64,000 bases of DNA from Vogesella sp. XCS3 (GTDB lineage: Bacteria; Pseudomonadota; Gammaproteobacteria; Burkholderiales; Chromobacteriaceae): NCBI RefSeq assembly GCF_020616155.1, contig NZ_CP085531.1:1-64000 (forward strand), written 5' to 3'. This document shows, in pieces, positions 8,701-15,364 of the stretch (the stretch's first letter is position 1; the number at the start of each line of letters is the position of its first letter). The translations under genes were made by a program, and so were the position numbers. The notes beneath the pieces were generated by a model. That model did not search any database and had not been told where the DNA came from. It saw nothing but the letters and a program-made list of their open reading frames with translations.

Positions 8701-11242
8701 GAAGGACTCGAAAGCCAGAAACCCTGGCGTGGACAGCACCAACTTTGCAAGCGTGATCTGGAACATCAACGCCCAGTTCCTTCTGGCGCTCAAAGTTGAG
8801 AGCGAAGCAACCCGTGCGATCAACTCCATCAAGTCGGGGGAAAAGCCAGTTATTGTGGTGGACAACACCATGGAAACCTTCCTGCGTGAGTACCGTGCGC
8901 ACGCAGAGCAACAGCAAGAGGAAGTCGATCCCCGCAGCTACACCTTCCGCAATACCCTCTATCGAAAGCTGGAAGGCATGCTGGCCCTAACAGTTACCGA
9001 CAGATATGGCAATCAGTCTCAAAAACTGGTCTGCGACCCTGTCGCGTGGAAGTCCGTCGTAGATTTGTATCGCAACGACGAGCTGGACACGTCAGAACTT
9101 AGCGACCAACAACGCGAAGAATTCTCCTTTGCTCTCATGTATTGGGATCTAAAAGACGAAATCGACAAGCTTCCAGATCTACCCGCATCCCCGATCGATG
9201 CAATTCGAGCCAGGATTCGGGCCGCTGGTTACACCATCGATGAAGTAACGGGCCGATCGCTGGGCATCGACTATGAGACCGGGACCTTCTTCGAGCGAAG
9301 CGCGAAAAACCGCACGCAGACCATTCGCGGGTTTAACGACGGCTCCACCGACGCCATCATCATCAACCGGTCAGGCTCAACAGGTATCAGTCTGCATGCA
9401 TCGGAGAAGTTTCTGGATCAACGCAAGCGTCACATGAAGCTAACGCAGCCCAGCCTGGACATCAACCAGGTCATGCAGACCTTGGGGAGGGTTTATCGAA
9501 CAGGCTCAGTCGTTGACCCGGAATACACTTTTACTGCGACGGACCTACCGATGGAGCGCCGGCCGATGAACATATTGCGGAACAAGCTGGCCAGCCTCTC
9601 GGCCAATACCAAATCCGACCAGGACGACAGCGTTATCGAAATTGAGGACATCCTCAACAGCATTGGCGATCGCGCCTCTCTCCAGGTGCTGATGGAGTAC
9701 CCGCAGGCTGCGCACCTGCTAGACATCCATCTTGACGAAGAGATGGACAAAGTGCGGTCAATGAAAGCAACCGGGCTGGCCAGAAAGCTAACTGGTCGAA
9801 TCGCCATTCTTCCGATCAACAAAATGCCTGGCCACCCTGACATCCCAACTCAAGACGAATTGTACGATTCGCTGGATGCAAAATACCGCTCGATTGTCGC
9901 TGACTTGCAGGCAAAAGGGATATCTCTTGGCACCCACATCATGGATGTCAAAGCAACCGAAGTCAGTCGGGCTGAAATCGAACCGGCCTCAGGACCTGGC
10001 GTATTTGAACAAGGCATCGACCTGATTCAAATTCAGTATCAAGAAGAGGTAAAACCTGTGCCCTTTGCAGAGCTGTGGGCTGCGGTGAAAAGCTACCGAG
10101 ACGTGTTAAACGCAGAGCACCATCTTGATCCACTCAACCCTCTGGCCAACATCAACGGAATGAGCATGTCGAAAGGCATTCATAAATCCATTGTCACGAA
10201 GCTAAAAAACATGACGGCATACGCCAAGATTGCGGAGATGAACCCGGATCTGGCAATCAAAAATGCCGTGGAGAAGAACAGCTTCATTGAACAAGAGTTT
10301 TCGATGCACCAGACCGCACTGCGCCTGGAAACGATGATGGCCAGATTATCGAGCGACTCAACGCTCATGCTGCGATTTACCCCGCCCAACCGAGATGGCG
10401 AGCTTGTTGAGTATGCACTGGCCAACCTCATTCCTAAGGATGTCAAAGACGTAGACTTACACAACCCTGATCACTGGAGGGTGACACTGGTTAGCGCCGA
10501 CCCTACCGAGCGTATTCTCAGGCTATCGCTTCACGACACCTTGGCACTGCTAGCCCACTCACAGGCCAGCAACAATGTGGCAGGCCTCTTCATCAAAGAC
10601 ACCGAGGATCTGCATATCAGCTTCCACAACGATCGACAATCCGGCCTCGTCGATCGATTTGACTACATGATGACAGGCAATCTGGTTAATGCTCTCAACC
10701 TGGCGCGTTCGATGCGCATGGGCCGACCGGTGATGTTTACCGACCACCAAGGCCTACGTCATCGCGCAATTCTGATGCCCCGCCATTTCGAGCCTGACAT
10801 GCTCGACAAAATGCCCGTTCGCCTTCCGGACGCAGAAGTAGCGTCTCAGGCAGCTTTGGCCGGCATAACAGTGGGAAACAGTATCAGCCAGAAGCACACG
10901 CTGACCATCCGTTACAACGCAAACAGCCGTGACACCTCAGCTCTCGTCATGTGTGAGGGCACGAAGAGTGTTGGCGGGAAATTCTTCCTAGATCAAGAGA
11001 TCGTCAGCCTGCTGGACGACCCCGCAGAAGGCTTTCAAGGCGGCCGCAGTGAAAAATCTGCGCGAATTTCATTGCAAAGCCTACCGGCCCTCATCAAGCT
11101 TTTGGTTGAGGAGAAGGGTGAAACTCTCTACATCGATGCCGAGCACCGAGAGTGGGTGAACGAAGTGGTTACCGCTCGTCAGCAGATGGGGACCAAAATG
11201 CCGACAAAGCATAACGCCAACGCACTTTCTCATTTCTCTTAA
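5789..11242 (+). CDS. N6-adenine methyltransferase-helicase fusion, DarB/strawberry-notch type
   Basis: A 1,817-residue protein. An N-terminal region of about 330 residues precedes a class I methyltransferase with motif I 'EPTIGHGAL' (about 374-382) and motif IV 'NPPF' (436-439). A superfamily 2 helicase follows with Walker A 'DQTGVGKGRQ' (Lys684), motif II 'LDESHNAGG' (Asp806) and motif VI 'QTLGRVYRTG' (Arg1237), the pattern of strawberry-notch helicases. Phage P1 DarB has the same order and protects incoming DNA from restriction; a similar role on plasmid entry is inference. The start at 5789 is preferred over 5678 because the earlier part overlaps the divergent helicase gene. It probably ends before the dyad at 11254. 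Confidence 0.85.
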   Translation: MKLKNAHLSDSQITQLEADLRLLRDKHHPTWGVGRTLADTGQWTPYLAAAGTLPDVLATPYSGLAAIMASRILAIETGTTPKISECDRSLAQLSTWREHIQNVFGSAGLTAISFDNEAAEAIWQHGLTPETESVPLLHVPDLGRYACRFQFWQNASGDSLPAIYGPGVPAFASQLEAIGGTWHENATAICFNRPLTKNDILSIFPESQFVRMPAISAVKLQDEHPVPVTAPWEQATSANILTAARLLKIPVQKAGGISNYVAQVFQMAPIFFDDPMHGKVSRRQAQEAIEAAMVARLSDQIAFSPALMEDPTLRTTRMQWKKLFQQALETYEHQPTMDLRSSESVRLQQFSTPLPLALASQLITGVKPEDTFFEPTIGHGALAVMASKAGARVVGYELDENRVARAENILNGAQIHHGDATRASFQEISADVVVSNPPFGELKTQYTHPKTGLTIPVTRIDRLIALRALERLKDNGRAVLILGADSYLQKDGEVSDTYTRFLNFLHDHYQVVDQFAFDGRLYERQGASFPIRVIAIHGTGKSSLPVPTVLPVVRDWDSLFERSYQVRTQIHQISAATPDPEAETEAHVPEFTGDFVNYGNPGSKAPNIGTVVPKNMAASIFDALKDLQSRRGDIDAFVGKQLGWHRDELHQYLGAEQIDSVALGIDNVMRGKGMIIGDQTGVGKGRQMAALVRWSILQGQNPVFMTEKANLFDDLVRDIRDINSLDLIKPLVLNGDVKVTDDKGRTIVESASPATIKEAMQMMDGELPENYNCVFLTYSQICQNPSKSPRAAWMYRLAVDNMLMLDESHNAGGDDSNTGRNVQIMVDNAKGVIYSSATFAKRPENLAVYRRTDLFKGQSVENVITAIMQGGPVLQEVISSMLAQNGQYIRREHPFKVKANFFVLEEDSLQHRAQADLLSSIYRRFMAISGRMKNLAKAMDKALKKEIESINEKGESSVSTALDIVVDKLGKKDSKARNPGVDSTNFASVIWNINAQFLLALKVESEATRAINSIKSGEKPVIVVDNTMETFLREYRAHAEQQQEEVDPRSYTFRNTLYRKLEGMLALTVTDRYGNQSQKLVCDPVAWKSVVDLYRNDELDTSELSDQQREEFSFALMYWDLKDEIDKLPDLPASPIDAIRARIRAAGYTIDEVTGRSLGIDYETGTFFERSAKNRTQTIRGFNDGSTDAIIINRSGSTGISLHASEKFLDQRKRHMKLTQPSLDINQVMQTLGRVYRTGSVVDPEYTFTATDLPMERRPMNILRNKLASLSANTKSDQDDSVIEIEDILNSIGDRASLQVLMEYPQAAHLLDIHLDEEMDKVRSMKATGLARKLTGRIAILPINKMPGHPDIPTQDELYDSLDAKYRSIVADLQAKGISLGTHIMDVKATEVSRAEIEPASGPGVFEQGIDLIQIQYQEEVKPVPFAELWAAVKSYRDVLNAEHHLDPLNPLANINGMSMSKGIHKSIVTKLKNMTAYAKIAEMNPDLAIKNAVEKNSFIEQEFSMHQTALRLETMMARLSSDSTLMLRFTPPNRDGELVEYALANLIPKDVKDVDLHNPDHWRVTLVSADPTERILRLSLHDTLALLAHSQASNNVAGLFIKDTEDLHISFHNDRQSGLVDRFDYMMTGNLVNALNLARSMRMGRPVMFTDHQGLRHRAILMPRHFEPDMLDKMPVRLPDAEVASQAALAGITVGNSISQKHTLTIRYNANSRDTSALVMCEGTKSVGGKFFLDQEIVSLLDDPAEGFQGGRSEKSARISLQSLPALIKLLVEEKGETLYIDAEHREWVNEVVTARQQMGTKMPTKHNANALSHFS

Positions 11243-11253
11243 TGAAGCAAATT

Positions 11254-11281
11254 GTTTATCATTGATACTACTATACTAAAC
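11254..11281. promoter_or_regulatory. 28-bp dyad operator upstream of the EAL gene
   Basis: Member of the recurrent dyad: ends GTTTATC and ACTAAAC around GATACTACTATA, 28 bp in total. It contains the -10-like TATACT. Confidence 0.55.
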
Positions 11282-11308
11282 GCCTAGCCTGATAAAATCA
11301 GGCTAGGC
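11282..11308 (+). other. Perfect leader hairpin before the EAL gene
   Basis: Arms GCCTAGCCTGA and TCAGGCTAGGC form an 11-bp perfect stem around TAAAA, ending 17 bp before the ATG. No T-tract follows, so it is not a clear terminator. It may be a structured 5' UTR, or the end signal of the preceding gene. Confidence 0.6.
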
Positions 11309-11325
11309 AATCCAGCGAGAGTACC

Positions 11326-12114
11326 ATGACACCTCATGAACAAGTGTGCGTAGCGCCTACCAAGGACAACCTCGCGGCAGCACTATGCAACAACGAGTTC
11401 AGAATCCACTATCAGCCGCAGATCAGCTGCAAGAGCCTAAAAATCTCTGGCACTGAGGCGCTGATGCGGTGGAAAAGCTCGATGTCGGGTGAGTTGATCG
11501 CCCCTGCTCATTTTATCCCGCATGCAGAAGAAAATGGCTTCATTGTCGAACTGGGTGACTGGTGCCTTCAGAACGTGGCCAACGCCGTCAGCTCATGGCG
11601 TGCTGGCACGCTCCCCGGAGACTTCAAGGCAGCAATCAATCTCTCTGGCAGGCAGATCTCCCCTGCACTACCGCGCCGCGTAGAGTCCGTCATCAAAGAC
11701 GCCGGCATTGACCCATCGCTGATTGAGCTTGAAATTACCGAGTCATTTCTGTTCAAGGACCTGCAATCCATGACAGAAATCACTCGCCAGTTACGAAATA
11801 TTGGCGTCCGCGTTGCCATTGATGATTTCGGTACGGGCTTCTCTGTCCTTGAGCACTTACGGCACATCCCCGCCACGACCATCAAAATCGATCGCAGCTT
11901 CACCCAGCAGATGCTCCGCATTGAGCGCGATCACATCATCATGCGCAATTTGATTCGGATGATCCGTGACCTGGGCATGGAAAGCGTTTGCGAAGGCGTA
12001 GAAACTGCCGAGCAGCTGAAAGCCATTCAGGACATGGATGCAGATTACTGGCAAGGCTTCCTGTATTCCCCCGCCATCTCGAAAGACGAATTTTCCTCGC
12101 TTCTCTCCTCCTAA
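11326..12114 (+). CDS. EAL-domain cyclic-di-GMP phosphodiesterase
   Basis: Stand-alone EAL domain of 262 residues with no sensory or membrane part, so cytoplasmic. The catalytic pattern appears complete: 'EAL' (Glu44-Leu46), 'NLSG', 'LEITES', loop 6 'DDFGTGFS', 'KIDRSF', 'CEGVET' and 'QGFLYS'. It should hydrolyse c-di-GMP to pGpG and so lower adhesion and biofilm signalling. The start at 11326 has a weak purine-rich leader (GCGAGAG). It lies under a 28-bp dyad operator also found at the replication and DksA-like genes, which points to co-regulation with plasmid core functions. A strong terminator follows at 12138. Confidence 0.92.
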   Translation: MTPHEQVCVAPTKDNLAAALCNNEFRIHYQPQISCKSLKISGTEALMRWKSSMSGELIAPAHFIPHAEENGFIVELGDWCLQNVANAVSSWRAGTLPGDFKAAINLSGRQISPALPRRVESVIKDAGIDPSLIELEITESFLFKDLQSMTEITRQLRNIGVRVAIDDFGTGFSVLEHLRHIPATTIKIDRSFTQQMLRIERDHIIMRNLIRMIRDLGMESVCEGVETAEQLKAIQDMDADYWQGFLYSPAISKDEFSSLLSS

Positions 12115-12137
12115 GTGCAGACTGACACGCACTCTTT

Positions 12138-12161
12138 GCCGGCCATGCGCCGGCTTTTTTT
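12138..12161 (+). terminator. Rho-independent terminator after the EAL gene
   Basis: GCCGGC stem repeats around a 5-nt loop, followed by eight T residues. Confidence 0.85.
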
Positions 12162-12241
12162 TGGCCACCGGTCAATTTTTTGGGCAAGTCCAAAGGCGTA
12201 TCGTTCTCTCATCGAAACGCGAATCCAATGAAGAGGATGCC

Positions 12242-13849
12242 ATGAGCAAGCACTATGTAATCGCACTGCAATTCGCCATGATCGGCAAGAAAACCTCGTA
12301 CTCGCAGGGTGAAATTGTCAGCATTCATCACAGCGATGACAGTGCCGCATTCGTCAAGGCCGGTGAACTCAACAAGAAGATCACCCGTTTTGGCAGCCGT
12401 CACTTTGCGGCAATTGAATGCGATGAGCTGCTTAAGAAGGGCGATATCCGCTTGGATCTTGTCGAGCAATGGGAGAAGGACGAATACGACCGCAGCGCCC
12501 TCTACACCATGGAACTGGTGCTGCGCCCCGAAATGACCGGAGAAGCAATCGACGACAGTAAAATCGCCGATATGCTGGCCGGTCTCAAAATTACCATTTC
12601 AGAGCTGCGCGAGCGGTACGAAGATGCCGCCAGAAAATCAATCGCAGAATCCTTGCGCATCGTTCAAGAAACCGCCCACCACAAAGCAAGACGACAAGCG
12701 GCGGCCGTGGATCTGAAGAAAGACCGCCAAGAGATCACCTTTACCTTCCCGGCTGTTCGCGGCATCCAGGCCACTCGCGAATACTATGTCGCACAGGTCC
12801 CCTACGGCGTCCTAGCTAAGCTGTTTGTCTTCGATGAGGAGGATATCGTCCCCGCTGAGTTTCGCGCCCAGCGGACCCTCAGCACGCGCCGAGCGCAGGA
12901 CATCAGCGACTACGTTTTGGGCAATGCCGAGGACTATGTACTACCGGCACTGACCGCGAGCGTCTCGAAAGAGATGGCCTTCGAGCCGATCGCCCTGCCT
13001 GGTGCAAGCGATCGCGTCGGGATGCTACACATCCCTCTCGATGCAACACTGCTCATCAATGACGGCCAACATCGCCGCAAGGGTATTGAGCTGGCCATTG
13101 CTCAAAACCCCGTACTGAAGCACGAAACCATCGCAGTAACCATCTACTACGATCGCGGTCTTGAACGGAGTCAGCAGATGTTCGCAGACATCAATGCAAG
13201 GGCCGTCAAGCCGTCCAGTGCGATCAATGCCCTCTACGATCGGCGCAACCCGTTTAACACGTGGGTACTCGATATTCTGGACAAGCTGCCGGAGATCAAG
13301 CGTCGGATCGATTTTGAAAACGCATCCCCCGGCGCGAAATCTCACAAGCTTTGGAGCCTAGTAAGCTTTAAACGCTTCGTCACTCTTTTCTCTGGCTACA
13401 CAGAGAAGAACATCGCGTCCCTGGATGAGGAAAAGAAGGCCGAGTTTATCTCAGTGATGACTCGCTTTTTCTCTGAGTGCAAATCACACATCCCCCAATG
13501 GGCGGCAATGATTGATGGCCACGTCCCGGCCTCCGAAGTGCGTGAACAGTGGGTCATTGGCCATGCGGTATGGCTTGAAGCGCTCGGCATGTACGGAAAG
13601 GCCCTGCTTGACCGGGCCAGCGCAGTAGCGCATGTGGAGTGGGACAAAATGGCCAGGCTGTCACTGGTGGACCCACTCAAGACCTCTTCCCAGTGGGCTG
13701 GGCGCTGCGTCGTGCTGGGCAAAATGCAGAAGACCACTGATGGCGTGAAGTCCAGTGCGGCCAAGCTCATGCAATTTTCCAACATGTCGATGTCTGAGGA
13801 CCTGATTTCCCTCAGCAGGAAAATCGATATGGCCGCAGGGATACAATAG
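12242..13849 (+). CDS. DGQHR-domain protein (DndB-like)
   Basis: A 535-residue protein with the family's namesake motif 'NDGQHRRKGIE' (Asp274-Arg278), followed by 'FADINARAVKPSSAINALYDRRNP', split here only by reading. This is the pattern of DndB/DGQHR proteins. DndB is a transcriptional regulator of the DNA phosphorothioation cluster, but no dndA/C/D/E genes occur in this window, so the role here is unknown. ATG 12242 was chosen over earlier in-frame codons because these lie in the preceding gene and terminator, and GAGGA lies just upstream. It forms its own unit between two terminators. Confidence 0.8.
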   Translation: MSKHYVIALQFAMIGKKTSYSQGEIVSIHHSDDSAAFVKAGELNKKITRFGSRHFAAIECDELLKKGDIRLDLVEQWEKDEYDRSALYTMELVLRPEMTGEAIDDSKIADMLAGLKITISELRERYEDAARKSIAESLRIVQETAHHKARRQAAAVDLKKDRQEITFTFPAVRGIQATREYYVAQVPYGVLAKLFVFDEEDIVPAEFRAQRTLSTRRAQDISDYVLGNAEDYVLPALTASVSKEMAFEPIALPGASDRVGMLHIPLDATLLINDGQHRRKGIELAIAQNPVLKHETIAVTIYYDRGLERSQQMFADINARAVKPSSAINALYDRRNPFNTWVLDILDKLPEIKRRIDFENASPGAKSHKLWSLVSFKRFVTLFSGYTEKNIASLDEEKKAEFISVMTRFFSECKSHIPQWAAMIDGHVPASEVREQWVIGHAVWLEALGMYGKALLDRASAVAHVEWDKMARLSLVDPLKTSSQWAGRCVVLGKMQKTTDGVKSSAAKLMQFSNMSMSEDLISLSRKIDMAAGIQ

Positions 13850-13861
13850 CCCTACACAACA

Positions 13862-13888
13862 AAAAGCCCGGTTCAGACCGGGCTTTTG
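13862..13888 (+). terminator. Rho-independent terminator after the DGQHR gene
   Basis: AAAAGCCCGGT and ACCGGGCTTTT form a symmetric stem with T- and A-tracts on both sides; probably bidirectional. Confidence 0.85.
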
Positions 13889-13975
13889 GGTTCATTGTTG
13901 AATTACCCCACTTTATTCGAGCGTACGCATCACGCATCACAGAGAGGCCATCAATCACTCGCTCTGTCCAAAATT

Positions 13976-14404
13976 CTAAATATAATTCAGCTCAGCATTC
14001 TTAGTTTTATTGATGGCCTCTTCCAATTTGACTGCCCCGGAAGGAATCGGATGAGCCAAACTAATCTGCTTCGAGTTAAAAACTGCGATCTCAAGTGCAT
14101 CAAAAAGACTGCGTCCTTTACCATGGGTACGAAAGACAGCATCGTAACCATCAGGAATACCAGATAGTGGACCTTCATGCCGAAGGGGGTTTTTTATTGC
14201 AAGAAGAAATTTGACAGGATGCCCATATTTACGAGCAAATTTCTCATCCGTAGAAAACCAAGCACCAGGTTCTATTTTCCCAGTCGTGTCAAATTCATCA
14301 AAGTTAGGCGTATAAAAAAGTCGGCCATTTACAAGGTAAATATCCGGTTTTTTTACGCCATGCCAAACCTCTACAACATACTCAACTTCATCACTAAGTT
14401 CCAT
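13976..14404 (-). CDS. ADP-ribosyltransferase-fold protein (ART polyvalent-like)
   Basis: A 142-residue protein with the outline of MuF/ART-type ADP-ribosyltransferase domains: 'VWHGVKKP' near residue 12, 'GAWFSTDEKFARKYG' (about 47-61), 'LLAIKNPLRHEGP' and 'EIAVFNSKQISL' (about 111-122). In the fold these positions bind NAD and carry the catalytic Glu; assigning Glu111 is inference. Such domains are common in proteins injected by phages and conjugative elements, and in toxins. The gene follows the transglutaminase-like gene by 20 bp. It is AT-richer than its neighbours, which suggests separate acquisition. Confidence 0.55.
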   Translation of the reverse strand: MELSDEVEYVVEVWHGVKKPDIYLVNGRLFYTPNFDEFDTTGKIEPGAWFSTDEKFARKYGHPVKFLLAIKNPLRHEGPLSGIPDGYDAVFRTHGKGRSLFDALEIAVFNSKQISLAHPIPSGAVKLEEAINKTKNAELNYI

Positions 14405-14424
14405 CGGAATGCATACCTTTATAG

Positions 14425-15030
14425 CTACACAACATAACCAGCCAAAAAAGAATAAGAGCAGTTAGGCGGAGCATCCTTAAAATACAAATCGGCACCTCCC
14501 GGCATCCTGGCAAGGGCTTGCATGCGTTCATGCTCTCGATTTTTGTGGTCAATAATAGCGCCGACCTCTGGATGATCAGCAGCCATTTCAGACAAGACGG
14601 CGGCCGCATGATCCGGCAATGTCGGCCAATACGTATACGACACTTTTCCAGGATGAACGACGCGATCCAAGATAATCATGTCCCCAGGTGGGGCGGCCTC
14701 TGGGTTGCTTGTTTTATTCAGCGAGATGTCGATCTTCTTACCTTGGTACTCAATCCAAGCGTGCGACGTTGCGCCGCCCCATTGTCCATCGTTCACCCAG
14801 CCGACTACAACATCCACCTTGATCCCGTGGACACGCTGCAAATACGCCTGAAGGAAGAAAGCCAGGTTGTAGCAACCCTCCGTCATCCCCAGTCGGCCGA
14901 CAATGCCGTCATAGGTTCTCTGTGCCACAGCGGCAATTGCCTTCTCTTCTGAACTCAGACCAGCAAGCCAGATATCGCCTTGAGCCTTAATCACCAGAAT
15001 CTCAGCCTTTCGGCGAGCAGCCTCTCCCAT
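14425..15030 (-). CDS. Transglutaminase-like (papain-fold) protein
   Basis: A 201-residue protein with a Cys-His-Asp arrangement typical of transglutaminase-like/NlpC-type papain folds: 'EGCYNLAFFLQ' (Cys53), 'GATSHAWIEY' (His90) and 'KKIDISLN' (Asp101). It starts MGEAARRK, an opening seen in many small soluble bacterial proteins, and has AAGGAG upstream. No signal peptide, so an intracellular protease or protein-modifying role is likely. The pairing with an ART-like protein suggests an effector or host-manipulation pair; this is inference from gene order. Confidence 0.6.
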   Translation of the reverse strand: MGEAARRKAEILVIKAQGDIWLAGLSSEEKAIAAVAQRTYDGIVGRLGMTEGCYNLAFFLQAYLQRVHGIKVDVVVGWVNDGQWGGATSHAWIEYQGKKIDISLNKTSNPEAAPPGDMIILDRVVHPGKVSYTYWPTLPDHAAAVLSEMAADHPEVGAIIDHKNREHERMQALARMPGGADLYFKDAPPNCSYSFLAGYVV

Positions 15031-15060
15031 ACCATGAATCTCCTTGTTTGCTGTAAGCAG

Positions 15061-15091
15061 AAAACCCTGACCGCGATTGCCGGCCAGGGTT
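15061..15091 (-). terminator. Hairpin after the small zinc-ribbon ORF
   Basis: On the minus strand, AACCCTG and CAGGGTT pair around a GC-rich loop and TTTTC follows directly. It sits right after the stop of the 33-residue ORF. Confidence 0.5.
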
Positions 15092-15192
15092 CATGATGTT
15101 TTCTGATCTCGTTCAGTCAACGCTTCGCTGTATCCGCATGCAGGACATTTCAAACAGTCCACCATTTGCGGCGGTTTCGCCGCCCCTACCAT
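15091..15192 (-). CDS. Tiny zinc-ribbon protein, 33 aa
   Basis: Short ORF starting MVGAAKPPQMVDC and containing 'CLKCPACGY', a CxxCxxC knuckle-like cluster (Cys13, Cys16, Cys19), ending LTERDQKTS. GGGGTG lies about 6 bp before the ATG, and a terminator-like hairpin follows the stop immediately, which supports it being a real gene. The three or four thiol ligands suggest metal or nucleic-acid binding. It may be the surviving end of a longer zinc-ribbon protein, since the upstream frame closes 14 codons before the ATG. Confidence 0.45.
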   Translation of the reverse strand: MVGAAKPPQMVDCLKCPACGYSEALTERDQKTS

Positions 15193-15364
15193 GCCACACC
15201 CCGCAGCTGCTTCCTGATCGAGAACAATGCATTCCCACGCTCAAGCGTGCCACCACATCGCGGGTATTGTCAGGGACCGGCTTTTGCCGGTAATCACTTC
15301 GCACCGGTAACACCCCCAGATTTTGCTACTCCATTTCATTGACTTCCCCGGATTATTCTGTGCC

